Origin: Actinomycetota bacterium
GTDB taxonomy: Bacteria > Actinomycetota > Acidimicrobiia > Acidimicrobiales > Microtrichaceae
Assembly (NCBI GenBank): GCA_016870275.1
Contig: VGBZ01000008.1
Span: 1-64,000 of the forward strand
DNA: 64,000 bases
Direction of reading: 5' to 3'
Positions 17,303 through 25,916 of this stretch are shown one piece after another. The notes beneath the pieces were generated by a model, which was not told the DNA's origin, searched no databases, and saw nothing but the letters and a program-made list of their open reading frames with translations. Within the stretch, counting starts at the first letter, position 1, and each line of letters starts with the position of its first letter. The position numbers and the translations under genes are program-made.

Positions 17303-18616
17303 GTGGGTGACGCCGATGAACTGGCTTCGTCCGGCGCAGATCCTGGTGGGTCCGTGACCGACGGTGGAGCGTCGTCGCTCGTCGTCAACGCCGGTGATGG
17401 TCGTGTGCCCCGATGGTTCTGGCGGGTGGCCGTGTCGGTCATGGTCGCCGTGGCCCTGTTCCAGTTCGGCCGATACGTATTCACCCGGCTGAGCGGTCTG
17501 CTGCTGCTGGTGGTGGTGTCACTGTTCCTCTCGTTTGCGGTGGAACCGGCGGTGGACAAGCTCGAGGACCGGGGGTGGAAACGGAGCGTCGCCACGCTCA
17601 TGTGCTTCCTACTGGTGTTCGTCGGCACCGGCATCTTCCTCTTCGTCATGGGTGGCCTCGTCGTTGACCAGGTCACCGAACTGGTGAACCGAGCCCCTGA
17701 CTACCTCGACAACGGCACCGGTTGGATCAACGACACCTTCTCCACCGAGCTGACCACCGACACGATCACCGAGCAGATCGAGAGCTACCAGAGCGACCTC
17801 ACCGGCTTGGCACAGAACGTCGGCGGGCGCGTCCTGTCGGTCACGGGTCAGGTGGTGGGGCTGATCTTCCAGGCGTTCACCGTTGCGTTGTTTGCGTACT
17901 ACATGACATCTCAGGGCCCGAAGCTCCGTCGCACGGTGTGCTCGGTGCTGCCCGAGCGGAACCAGCGGACAGTGCTGTTGCTCTGGGAGCTCGCCATCCA
18001 GAAGACCGGCGGGTGGCTCTACTCCCGGTTGTTGCTCGCCGTGCTCGCCTCTGGGATCGCCTGGGTGGCCTTCGCCCTGATGGGACTGCCGTCGCCGCTC
18101 GCCCTGGCGCTCTGGCTGGGTCTGATCAGCCAGTTCATCCCGGCGATCGGCACGTACCTGGCGGGGGCGCTGCCGTTGCTCGTGGCGCTCGTGAACAACC
18201 CCATCTCTGCGGTGTACGTGATCATCTTCATCGCCGTGTACCAGCAGATCGAGAACTACCTGTTGTCGCCCAAGATCACCTCCCAGACCATGGACCTGCA
18301 CCCGGCGGTGGCGTTCGGATCAGCAATCGCCGGCGGCACGTTGCTCGGCCCGCTCGGCGCAATCATGGCGTTGCCCGCCGCTGGAGTGGTCCAGGCCTTC
18401 GTCTCGACAATCCTGCAGCGGCACGAGGTCGTGGACTCCCGGCTGCTCAGCCTGGAAGCTGACGAGAGCCCATCTGGCCAGTCGGCATTTCGTGCTGCGG
18501 TGCGACAGGCCGTCCGCCGGTCGTCCGGTGCCGGTGCTGGTGCCGGTGCCGGTGCCGGTGCCGGTGCTGGTGACGTCGCTCCGGGCGATGCCCACGAGAC
18601 TCCGACGGAGCGCTGA
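17303..18616 (+). CDS. AI-2E/PerM family membrane transporter
   Basis: A 437-residue permease-like protein. Hydrophobic segments include LLLLVVVSLFLSFAVEPAVD near the N-terminus, then the long extracytoplasmic region with VTELVNRAPDYLDN. The core includes SQFIPAIGTYLAG, QQIENYLLSPKITSQTMDLH and GSAIAGGTLLGPLGAIMALP, the PerM hallmark. Some members export small molecules or the quorum signal AI-2; many have no known substrate. The C-terminal tail after residue ~380 is hydrophilic and carries a Gly-Ala repeat of microsatellite origin. Confidence 0.9.
   Translation: MGDADELASSGADPGGSVTDGGASSLVVNAGDGRVPRWFWRVAVSVMVAVALFQFGRYVFTRLSGLLLLVVVSLFLSFAVEPAVDKLEDRGWKRSVATLMCFLLVFVGTGIFLFVMGGLVVDQVTELVNRAPDYLDNGTGWINDTFSTELTTDTITEQIESYQSDLTGLAQNVGGRVLSVTGQVVGLIFQAFTVALFAYYMTSQGPKLRRTVCSVLPERNQRTVLLLWELAIQKTGGWLYSRLLLAVLASGIAWVAFALMGLPSPLALALWLGLISQFIPAIGTYLAGALPLLVALVNNPISAVYVIIFIAVYQQIENYLLSPKITSQTMDLHPAVAFGSAIAGGTLLGPLGAIMALPAAGVVQAFVSTILQRHEVVDSRLLSLEADESPSGQSAFRAAVRQAVRRSSGAGAGAGAGAGAGAGDVAPGDAHETPTER
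18527..18574. repeat. GGTGCC hexanucleotide microsatellite
   Basis: Seven near-perfect GGTGCC/GGTGCT units plus GGTGAC encode a (Gly-Ala)n run in the cytoplasmic tail of the AI-2E-type transporter. Unit gain or loss would keep the frame and only change tail length. Confidence 0.9.
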
Positions 18617-18626
18617 GCCGGTTCCC

Positions 18627-19097
18627 TCAGTGCTGTCCGAGCAGCATGAGTCGGGCGACGTTCCGGACGAGCGGGCCGTCGCGGTCATCCCAGATCTCGA
18701 GTCGGTCCGACCAGCCCACATCGAGTGCCCCGACGAGCACGCCCCGATCCCGAATCGGCAGGTGCAGGAGTGAGTGGACGCCGATGTCACCGAATGTGCA
18801 GCCGTCGGTGGCCGGTAGATCGGCAGCGGCGGGGACGAAGAGGAACTGCTCGGCGTGTATGGCCGGGAGGCCCCAGTGCTCGGCGATCGTCCACTGGAGT
18901 GTTCCGGCGGTCGCAGTACTGGTCTGTCCGAACCGGTCGCTCAGGCGTGCCTGGTCAGCGCCCAACCGGTTGAGGATGGAGTTGATCACGGCGCAGAGGT
19001 CCGGCACCCAGGGCCTGTCGTCGCTGCCGGGACGCGCCTGGTCTGCGAGGTGCGTTCGTGTGCCGCTGAGCGTCGGTTCGGTCCCGCCGGATCCCAC
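18627..19097 (-). CDS. GAF-like domain protein
   Basis: A 156-residue protein without signal peptide. The segment VINSILNRLGADQ to HAEQFLFVP and then DIGVHSLLHLPIRDRGVLVGALDVGWSDR has the order of a GAF domain's second half (short loop, LPI, strand VGALDVGW). GAF domains bind small ligands or serve in signalling; no output domain is attached. The GTG at 19097 is my best start but has only a weak ribosome site. It follows the DoxX gene by 47 bases on the same strand. Confidence 0.55.
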   Translation of the reverse strand: MGSGGTEPTLSGTRTHLADQARPGSDDRPWVPDLCAVINSILNRLGADQARLSDRFGQTSTATAGTLQWTIAEHWGLPAIHAEQFLFVPAAADLPATDGCTFGDIGVHSLLHLPIRDRGVLVGALDVGWSDRLEIWDDRDGPLVRNVARLMLLGQH

Positions 19098-19144
19098 TGC
19101 GCCACCATCGGCATGGCCGCACCCGGACTGAAGCCCGGTCTGGC

Positions 19145-19666
19145 TCAGTCGTTCGTTGCCTCGGGCGGCCGCCAGAACAACAGAATCGTTGCGATTCCCA
19201 GGCCGAGCCCGGGGACGAGCGCAATCAGCAGGCCCCGCCAGCCGACGTTGAGGATCTCTTCGAGACCGGTGGCTGCATCGAGGGACCATGCCCCCGGACC
19301 GAGGGCGCCGATCACGGCGGCGAACGCTCCGAGGACGAATACGTACTCCCAGCCGTTCTTGAACATGAAGAAGGCTCCTCGATGGTCGGTTCGGGCCGCC
19401 ACCGTGCAGATCCCGATCACGCCGGCTGCGGCGAGTGGTGTGAGCAGTCCGAGGCAGAGCAGCACCCCCGCCCCCAACTCCGTGGTGGCGGCGGCGTAGG
19501 CATGGATGCGGCCGTTGGGCCGCATGCCGAGGCCTTCGAACCAGCTCGCTGTGCCGGCGATCTTCCCGCCACGGAAGACCTTGTTGTAACCGTGGAGGAA
19601 GATCACGACGCCGACGATCACCCGGGCCGCGAGCATGACAGTGTCGAATTCGGTGGTGCTGGTCAC
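19145..19666 (-). CDS. DoxX family membrane protein
   Basis: A 173-residue protein with four hydrophobic segments. AARVIVGVVIFLHGYNKVF in the first helix and ELGAGVLLCLGLLTPLAAAG in the second are DoxX-like. FFMFKNGWEYVFVLG and the terminal GLGIATILLF complete the bundle. Family members are linked to thiosulfate oxidation in archaea or to redox homeostasis in mycobacteria; the role here is unknown. It is likely co-transcribed with the GAF-like gene downstream. Confidence 0.88.
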   Translation of the reverse strand: MTSTTEFDTVMLAARVIVGVVIFLHGYNKVFRGGKIAGTASWFEGLGMRPNGRIHAYAAATTELGAGVLLCLGLLTPLAAAGVIGICTVAARTDHRGAFFMFKNGWEYVFVLGAFAAVIGALGPGAWSLDAATGLEEILNVGWRGLLIALVPGLGLGIATILLFWRPPEATND

Positions 19667-19802
19667 CCGGCTGAGCGTAGGCGTTGGGGGTCAGTGGAGG
19701 CCGAGTCCTCATGGTCGAGGCCCATCGAGCCGATGGTCCTTCGGTGCGAGTGGAACATGTGGTCGGATCGGACCGGCTGGAGGTCACCGAGGGGGTGCTC
19801 CG

Positions 19803-20450
19803 GTGAACGGTCAGTTCTGGTGGTTCGTGACCCGAGCGAGCGGCATGGTTGCGGCGGTGCTCATCGGGCTGACGGTGATCTGGGGGCTCCTCGTGAGCAC
19901 CAGATTGATCCCGAGGAAGGGCCTTCCGGCGTGGCTCGTCGATCTCCATCGTGGGTTGGCCGGCCTGTCGCTGGTGTTCGTGGCGGTGCACCTCTTCGCC
20001 ATCTGGGTCGACAGCTACGAGGAGTTCACGGTCGTTGAGCTCTTCGTCCCGTTCGCCTCTGATTGGAAGCCCGCGCCCGTTGCCTGGGGCGCCCTGGCCG
20101 TGTGGTTGCTCGCTGTGGTGCAGATCTCGTCGTGGTTCCAGCGTCGGCTGCCCCGTCGTCGGTGGCACCTGTTGCACCTGTTGTCGTTCCCGCTGGCGGT
20201 GCTGGTCGGCGTGCATGCCGTGACCGCTGGCACCGACGCTGACAATCCGTGGTTCGTGGCCGTGACCGTTGGACTCGCTGCAGGGATGTGCGTTCTGATG
20301 ATCCACCGCCTGCGCAATCGTGGGTCGCAGCGGAGTCGAGCATCGGCGGCGTCGCTGGGTCGACCAGCCGCCGGTGGCTCGACGAAAATCCTCCACCCCC
20401 CGCCCTACCGTCCGGCGGTGGCTTCGGAGCGAACCACGGACCTCTTGTAG
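19803..20450 (+). CDS. Ferric-reductase-like transmembrane heme protein
   Basis: A 215-residue membrane protein opening WWFVTRASGMVAAVLIGLTV and continuing DLHRGLAGLSLVFVAVHLFA, then WHLLHLLSFPLAVLVGVHAV. His residues are spaced within adjacent helices as in ferric-reductase or YedZ-like cytochrome b domains. No soluble flavin domain is attached. The C-terminal 50 residues are hydrophilic. The GTG at 19803 follows a GAGGGGG ribosome site. It is divergent from DoxX and probably ends at the hairpin at 20468. Confidence 0.8.
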   Translation: MNGQFWWFVTRASGMVAAVLIGLTVIWGLLVSTRLIPRKGLPAWLVDLHRGLAGLSLVFVAVHLFAIWVDSYEEFTVVELFVPFASDWKPAPVAWGALAVWLLAVVQISSWFQRRLPRRRWHLLHLLSFPLAVLVGVHAVTAGTDADNPWFVAVTVGLAAGMCVLMIHRLRNRGSQRSRASAASLGRPAAGGSTKILHPPPYRPAVASERTTDLL

Positions 20451-20467
20451 CCTCCCCGCAGAACGAG

Positions 20468-20489
20468 GCGCCCCGCTCAGGTGGGGCGC
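20468..20489 (+). terminator. Hairpin between the ferric-reductase-like gene and mutA
   Basis: GCGCCCC and GGGGCGC form a 7-base GC stem with an 8-base loop, 18 bases after the stop at 20450. There is no T-run, which is common for actinobacterial terminators. It also lies 44 bases before mutA, so it could act as an attenuator. Confidence 0.5.
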
Positions 20490-20532
20490 TCGGTGAGCAG
20501 CGTCGGTCGTGCGAGCGATCCGGGAGGTGCGG

Positions 20533-22443
20533 ATGTCGAGGAGTGCCGACGGGGGACTTGATCCGTCACGACGCCCGTACGCAGCGGCGTTCACTGCGGC
20601 GTCCCGAGAGGAGTGGGAAGCGGCAGTCGGTGGCGTTCTCAAGGGCCGCCCGTCGGTGTCGCTCCGGTCAAGCACGCCGGGTGGGGTCGATGTCGAGCCC
20701 TTGTATGTGCCCGGTGAAGGTCACTTCGCCCATGATGAAGCTGGGTTTCCCGGTTCGACCCCGACCGTCCGAGGTACGCACGCCGCTCCGCGGCCATTCG
20801 GTCTGTGGGAGGTGCGCCGGCCGGTGGAGGCTGCGGATCCGGCCGTCGCCAACCGACAGGTACTCGAGGACCTCGAACGTGGGGTGACTGCCTTGGAGGT
20901 TCCGTTCCCGCCGGCCACACCGACGGATCTCGAGGTGCGCCTCGACGGCGTCTATCTCGACCTCGCTCCCGTCGTGCTGCGTCCCGGGTGGGGGTTCGCT
21001 ACAGCTGCGGACGCCCTTCGGTCGATCTGGGATCGAGCGGGCCTCGGAGGCTCGGCGGTGAGCGGCGGTTTCGGAGCGGATCCCTTCGCCACGCTGGCCG
21101 CGCAGGGCCAGGCCGACGTGCCTGTCGGCGAGGCCCTCACGCAGGCAGCGCAACTCGCTGTCCGCACCGCTTCGGAGACACCTCGGGTCCGCACGTTCAC
21201 GGTGTCGTCTCTTCCCGTTGCCGAGGCCGGAGCCTCCGAGGTCCTCGAGCTCGCAGTCGTGCTCTCCACCGGAGCTGCGTACCTGCGTGAGCTCAGCACG
21301 ACGGGGCTGTCGATCGACGACGCTGCGGCCCAGATCGAACTCGAGCTCGCTGCGGACACCGACGTGTTCGTCACCATTGCCAAGGTGCGTGCTGCACGAC
21401 GGGTGTGGTCGGCTCTGACGGCGGCTTGTGGTGGGTCGGGCGTGACTGCCACGCCGCTGTCGGTCCGCACCGCCCGCAGGATGCTCACGACCCGTGACCC
21501 GTGGGTGAACCTGCTCCGTGTCACCGCTGCAGCGTTTGCTGCCGGTGTCGGCGGCGCCGACAGCATCACGACCGACAGTTACGACGTGCTCCTGGCGGAT
21601 TCATCCGATCTGGGTCGGCGCATGGCACGCAACACCCAACTGCTGTTGTTGGAGGAGTCGTCACTCGGACGTGTCGTCGACCCCGCCGGCGGTTCTGCGT
21701 TCCTCGAGGAACTGACCGAGCGGATCGCCGTTGCCGCATGGGACGTGTTCGGTGAGTTCGAACAGGACGGGGGCGTCGGCGAGACGCTCGTCAGTGGAAC
21801 GCTGGCGGCGCGCGTCGCCGACGAACGTCATCGAGTCGACTCCGCCGTCGCCACCCGGCGCCGACCGATCACCGGTGTGAGCGAGTTTCCCGATCTCGAC
21901 GAGCCGGCCCCGAAGGTCGTCGCCGATGCCGACGGAACTCCGTTGCTCGTCCCGATCAGGTGGGCCGAAGGGTACGAGGACCTGCGCGACCGAGCCGATA
22001 CGGCCCGCGCCAGTGGTGGGGATGCTGGAGCAGATCCGAGGGTGTTCCTCGCCAACCTGGGGCCGGTGGCGGTGCACACCGCCCGGGCGACCTTCACACG
22101 CAACCTGTTCGCTGCCGGCGGGATCCGGGCGGTGACGACTGAACGGGGCGAGACCGTCGGTTACGACGACCCCGACGAGCTTGCGGCTGACGCCGCAGCA
22201 TCGGCGGCGCCACTCGTGTGCATCTGCTCATCCGATGCCGTCTACGCCGAGTCGGCAGCCGCCGCCGCCGCTGCGCTGGCCCGGAGCGGTGACCACCGGG
22301 TGTATCTCGCCGGTGCGCCAGGTGATGATCGTGAACGGCTCACCGACGCTGGGGTCGACGAGTTCATCCACATCGGCGTCGACGTGCTCGACGTCCTGCG
22401 CCGAGCGCAGGAGGCGTGTGGTGTCCTCGGAGGTGTCCGATGA
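20533..22443 (+). CDS. mutA: Methylmalonyl-CoA mutase small subunit
   Basis: A 636-residue subunit of the heterodimeric B12 enzyme that interconverts succinyl-CoA and (R)-methylmalonyl-CoA. It has the mutase barrel features [27 protein letters not shown] and [20 protein letters not shown]. The C-terminal cobalamin-like domain lacks the DxHxxG motif, as is normal for the non-catalytic small subunit. GGGAGG before the ATG at 20533 sets the start. It overlaps mutB by four bases (ATGA), enforcing equal translation. Confidence 0.95.
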   Translation: MSRSADGGLDPSRRPYAAAFTAASREEWEAAVGGVLKGRPSVSLRSSTPGGVDVEPLYVPGEGHFAHDEAGFPGSTPTVRGTHAAPRPFGLWEVRRPVEAADPAVANRQVLEDLERGVTALEVPFPPATPTDLEVRLDGVYLDLAPVVLRPGWGFATAADALRSIWDRAGLGGSAVSGGFGADPFATLAAQGQADVPVGEALTQAAQLAVRTASETPRVRTFTVSSLPVAEAGASEVLELAVVLSTGAAYLRELSTTGLSIDDAAAQIELELAADTDVFVTIAKVRAARRVWSALTAACGGSGVTATPLSVRTARRMLTTRDPWVNLLRVTAAAFAAGVGGADSITTDSYDVLLADSSDLGRRMARNTQLLLLEESSLGRVVDPAGGSAFLEELTERIAVAAWDVFGEFEQDGGVGETLVSGTLAARVADERHRVDSAVATRRRPITGVSEFPDLDEPAPKVVADADGTPLLVPIRWAEGYEDLRDRADTARASGGDAGADPRVFLANLGPVAVHTARATFTRNLFAAGGIRAVTTERGETVGYDDPDELAADAAASAAPLVCICSSDAVYAESAAAAAAALARSGDHRVYLAGAPGDDRERLTDAGVDEFIHIGVDVLDVLRRAQEACGVLGGVR

Positions 22444-24647
22444 GCAGCTTCGAGGTGCCTGACTTCACGCAGGTCCCGCTGCCCGACCCGGTCCCACCGT
22501 CCGCCGACGCCTGCGAGGAGTGGGCCGCTGCGGTCGAGGCCGAGACCGGGGTTGGCCCGGACAAGCTGATCTGGCAGACACCCGAGGGCATCGACGTGGC
22601 ACCGCTCTACTCGTCGGTCGACATCGCCGATCTGGACTTCGTCGACACCTACCCCGGCCTGCCGCCGTTCCTCCGGGGCCCGTACCCGACCATGTACGTC
22701 AATCAGCCGTGGACGATCCGCCAGTACGCCGGGTTCTCCACTGCGGAGGACTCCAACGCCTTCTACCGACGGAACCTCGCCGCCGGGCAGAAGGGTCTGT
22801 CGGTGGCGTTCGACCTCCCGACCCACCGCGGGTACGACTCCGACAACCCGAGGGTCGTCGGCGACGTCGGCATGGCCGGTGTGGCGATCGACTCGATCTA
22901 CGACATGCGCGTGTTGTTCGACGGGATCCCGCTCGATCAGATGAGCGTGTCGATGACCATGAACGGCGCCGTGCTGCCGATCATGGCGCTCTACATCGTC
23001 GCAGGCGAGGAGCAGGGCGTGCCGCCTGAGCAGCTGGCGGGGACCATCCAGAACGACATCCTCAAGGAGTTCATGGTCCGCAACACCTACATCTACCCGC
23101 CAACGCCGTCCATGCGGATCATCTCCGACATCTTCGCCTACACCTCTCAGCGGATGCCGCGGTTCAACTCGATCTCGATCTCCGGGTACCACATGCAGGA
23201 GGCCGGGGCGACGGCCGACCTCGAGCTCGCCTACACGCTCGCCGACGGACTCGAGTACATCCGCGCCGGGATCGACGCCGGTCTCGACGTGGATGCCTTT
23301 GCTCCGCGGCTCAGCTTCTTCTGGGCGATCGGCATGAACTTCTTCATGGAAGTGGCCAAGCTGCGCGCCGGTCGGCTCCTGTGGGCGACGCTCGTCAACG
23401 AGCGCTTCGGCCCGAGCAACTCCAAGTCGCTGTCGTTGCGCACGCACTCGCAGACGTCGGGCTGGTCGCTCACCGCTCAGGACGTGTTCAACAACGTGGT
23501 GCGGACCTGCGTCGAGGCGATGGCCGCCACGCAGGGACACACCCAGAGCCTCCACACCAACTCCCTCGACGAGGCGCTCGCCCTGCCGACGGACTTCTCG
23601 GCCCGCATCGCCCGCAACACGCAGTTGTTCCTGCAGCAGGAATCCGGCACGACGCGTGTGATCGACCCGTGGGGCGGCAGCTACTACGTGGAGCGCCTCA
23701 CTGCGGAGCTTGCGGACCGGGCGCTCGCACACATTCGTGAGGTCGACGAACTCGGCGGCATGGCGGCGGCCATCTCCGCAGGTATCCCCAAGCTCCGAAT
23801 CGAGGAGGCAGCCGCTCGGACCCAGGCGCGCATCGACTCGGGTCGGCAGCCGGTCATCGGGGTCAACAAGTACCGACTCACCGAGCATGAGGACGTCGAG
23901 GTGCTCAAGGTCGACAACTCAGCGGTGCGCGCCGGTCAGGTCGCCAAGCTCGAGCGTCTGCGCGCTGAACGAGACGAGGACCGGGTGCGCTCAGCGCTCG
24001 ACGCCCTCACGCAGTGCGCCGGGAACGGCGACGGGAACCTCCTCGAGCTGGCCGTGGACGCAGCGCGGGCCAAGGCGTCGGTCGGGGAGATCAGCGATGC
24101 CCTCGAGGTCGTCTACGGTCGACATCGAGCCGACATCCGGTCCATCTCGGGGGTGTACCGCAGCGAACTGGGCGAGCGGGGAGGTGCCGTGGACGAGGTG
24201 CGTGCACTGGTCGAGGCCTTCGAGCGGGCCGACGGTCGTCGCCCGCGGATCCTGCTGGCGAAGATGGGCCAGGACGGTCACGACCGAGGTCAGAAGGTGA
24301 TCGCCTCGGCGTTCGCCGATCTGGGCTGGGACGTCGACATCGGCCCGTTGTTCCAGACCCCCGAGGAGGCGGCCCGGCAGGCCGTCGAGGCCGATGTTCA
24401 CGTGGTCGGCGCCTCGTCACTGGCCGCCGGCCACCTGACGCTCGTGCCTGCGCTGCGCCAGGCGCTCGCTGACCTGGGTCGGCCCGACATCGTCGTCGTG
24501 GTCGGCGGGGTGATCCCGCCGCAGGACTACGACGAGCTCCGCTCCGCCGGGGCTGCGGCGATCTTCCCACCGGGCACGGTGATCCACACCGCAGCGGCCG
24601 ACCTGCTGCGGGATCTCGCCGAGCGTCTCGGCTACGACCTGACCTGA
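22440..24647 (+). CDS. mutB: Methylmalonyl-CoA mutase large (catalytic) subunit
   Basis: A 735-residue catalytic subunit. The barrel domain contains [33 protein letters not shown] and [19 protein letters not shown], whose His is the conserved active-site base region. The C-terminal B12 domain has [18 protein letters not shown], the DxHxxG lower-axial-ligand motif, plus [13 protein letters not shown] and [11 protein letters not shown]. The last codons GAC CTG ACC TGA form the first copies of a CCTGA repeat. Its chaperone gene meaB lies 2.65 kb downstream, separated by an inserted segment and an opposite-strand gene. Confidence 0.97.
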   Translation: MSSFEVPDFTQVPLPDPVPPSADACEEWAAAVEAETGVGPDKLIWQTPEGIDVAPLYSSVDIADLDFVDTYPGLPPFLRGPYPTMYVNQPWTIRQYAGFSTAEDSNAFYRRNLAAGQKGLSVAFDLPTHRGYDSDNPRVVGDVGMAGVAIDSIYDMRVLFDGIPLDQMSVSMTMNGAVLPIMALYIVAGEEQGVPPEQLAGTIQNDILKEFMVRNTYIYPPTPSMRIISDIFAYTSQRMPRFNSISISGYHMQEAGATADLELAYTLADGLEYIRAGIDAGLDVDAFAPRLSFFWAIGMNFFMEVAKLRAGRLLWATLVNERFGPSNSKSLSLRTHSQTSGWSLTAQDVFNNVVRTCVEAMAATQGHTQSLHTNSLDEALALPTDFSARIARNTQLFLQQESGTTRVIDPWGGSYYVERLTAELADRALAHIREVDELGGMAAAISAGIPKLRIEEAAARTQARIDSGRQPVIGVNKYRLTEHEDVEVLKVDNSAVRAGQVAKLERLRAERDEDRVRSALDALTQCAGNGDGNLLELAVDAARAKASVGEISDALEVVYGRHRADIRSISGVYRSELGERGGAVDEVRALVEAFERADGRRPRILLAKMGQDGHDRGQKVIASAFADLGWDVDIGPLFQTPEEAARQAVEADVHVVGASSLAAGHLTLVPALRQALADLGRPDIVVVVGGVIPPQDYDELRSAGAAAIFPPGTVIHTAAADLLRDLAERLGYDLT

Positions 24648-24674
24648 CCTGACCTGACCTGACCTGACCTGACC
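24630..24674. repeat. GACCT pentanucleotide tract, left copy
   Basis: GGCTAC is followed by seven GACCT units and a partial one, beginning in the last codons of mutB. The same GGCTAC(GACCT)n sequence recurs at 25788-25842, so the two form direct repeats of about 45-55 bp around the NmrA-like gene. Confidence 0.95.
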
Positions 24675-24865
24675 CCCCGCCCCCCTCGCAACGCAGCCTC
24701 CAGAACCTGTGCGGAAAGCTCGACGGTAGCCAGGTCCTGGGCCTGCATCGCCCCAAACCAGGTGACCACGCCGGTTACCGAGTCGGTTCCGGGCGGTCGG
24801 TGTTCAGTAAGCAGTAAGCTTCTAAGTCGCCAGCACGCGACGTCTGCTCTCGACAGCTCCGGCAT
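24675..24865 (-). pseudogene. N-terminal fragment of a winged-helix (HTH_42-like) protein
   Basis: From an ATG at 24865 the frame reads MPELSRADVACWRLRSLLL and later VVTWFGAMQAQDLATVELSA. This matches the N-terminus of the winged-helix DNA-binding-domain family, where an Arg-Leu-Arg-rich helix is followed by GAxQAQD. The reading runs into the CCTGA tract after about 64 residues and no remainder is found beyond it. It is a broken gene, probably carried with or truncated by the insertion event. Confidence 0.5.
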
Positions 24866-24927
24866 GGCTGCATGCCCCAGAGTCTGCGAGGCTGCGACCG
24901 TCGGAAAATTTGGAAGGGAGTTTGCCC

Positions 24928-25800
24928 GTGCGACGAATCTTGGTGACAACTGGCAACGGCATGTTCGGTCGAGCACTGATCGAGCAACTTCTCGACCGCG
25001 ACGACGTGCTAGTGCGGGCCATGGTCCGTGATCGCGCGAGCTTCAAGCTTTCGGGGTCGAATCTGGAAGTCGTTGTCGGTGACATGGACGACCCCGCGTC
25101 ACTTGTGGAACCCACAAAGGACGTCAGTCACGTCTTCCTTACCTCCCCGATGGACGAGCGAATCACCGCCCGGGAGAGTGCGGTCGTTGATGCCTGCGCG
25201 GCCAACGGCTCACCGCTTGTGGTCAACATTTATGGTGCGGTCCGCCACGAGGGTGACCACCTCGATCAGTTGCACACGGCCGCGATCGACCACCTGAAAC
25301 TCAGTGGGTTGCCTTGGACTTTGGTTTCGCCGAGTTCGGTGATGGAGACCTCCCTGGCGCCGATAGCGGCGCAACTACCGATGGGCATGTTTTTCGGCAT
25401 GTCCGGTGGGGGCAAGGTAGGGCTGGTGGCACTTGAGGACGTCGCGCGCGTAATGGCCGAGGTCGTGCTCACCGATGGCCACGAGGGACAGAACTACCTT
25501 TGTACCGGGCCAGCCGCAGTCGACATGACGCAGGTTGCCGCCGCGTTCTCCGAGGTGCTGGGTAGGGAAATCCGCTACGAGGACCTTCCTGAGGATGACT
25601 TCGCTGATCTACTCCTTGAGCATGCCGGATACTCCGACCGCGCCGAGCTGGAGGTGACCGTCCTTTGTCACCTTCGAGCCTGGAAGGAAGGGCGCGCGGA
25701 CCTGGTTACCAAGACCGTTGAGCAGGTGACCGGACGGCCGCCCATGTCGGTGTCGGAGTGGATCAGCGGACACGTGGCTGATTTCCAGGCTACGACCTGA
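24928..25800 (+). CDS. NmrA-like NAD(P)-binding SDR-family protein
   Basis: A 290-residue atypical short-chain dehydrogenase. RRILVTTGNGMFGRALIEQL gives a Gly-rich dinucleotide loop; VVVGDMDDPASLVEPTKDVS and HVFLTSPMDER follow the NmrA/QOR pattern. WTLVSPSSVMETSLA and EDVARVMAEVVL complete it. The family contains quinone reductases and redox sensors; the substrate is unknown. GGAAGGGAG seven bases before the GTG at 24928 sets the start. Third codon positions are visibly less GC-rich than in mutB or meaB, and the gene lies between direct repeats, both signs of acquisition. Confidence 0.85.
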   Translation: MRRILVTTGNGMFGRALIEQLLDRDDVLVRAMVRDRASFKLSGSNLEVVVGDMDDPASLVEPTKDVSHVFLTSPMDERITARESAVVDACAANGSPLVVNIYGAVRHEGDHLDQLHTAAIDHLKLSGLPWTLVSPSSVMETSLAPIAAQLPMGMFFGMSGGGKVGLVALEDVARVMAEVVLTDGHEGQNYLCTGPAAVDMTQVAAAFSEVLGREIRYEDLPEDDFADLLLEHAGYSDRAELEVTVLCHLRAWKEGRADLVTKTVEQVTGRPPMSVSEWISGHVADFQATT

Positions 25801-25842
25801 CCTGACCTGACCTGACCTGACCTGACCTGACCTGACCTGACC
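25788..25842. repeat. GACCT pentanucleotide tract, right copy
   Basis: GGCTAC followed by nine GACCT units and GACC, then CCC, overlapping the stop of the NmrA-like gene. Matches the tract at 24630-24674 in sequence, orientation and relation to the stop codon. Confidence 0.95.
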
Positions 25843-25846
25843 CCCG

Positions 25847-25902
25847 CCAGCTTTGTGGTGCGAGCTACATGCATATGCATGTAGCTCGCACCACAAAGCT
25901 GG
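25847..25902. terminator. 56-bp perfect palindrome between convergent genes
   Basis: Two 28-base arms are exact complements with no loop base, centred between 25874 and 25875. C- and G-rich runs flank it on both sides. It lies between the stop of the NmrA-like gene (25800) and that of the DUF3089 gene (25917), so a bidirectional terminator is the simplest role. Perfect arms this long are unusual and may mark a recent rearrangement. Confidence 0.7.
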
Positions 25903-25916
25903 GGGCGGGGGGCGGC

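Noticed and set aside
20451-20532. Cobalamin riboswitch before mutA
   Set aside because: The gap is only 82 bases and contains a simple GC hairpin; no B12-box or long aptamer is present.
18627-20675. A 682-codon minus-strand open frame
   Set aside because: Only the last ~156 codons look like protein (GAF-like); the rest is antisense to the DoxX, ferric-reductase-like and mutA genes.
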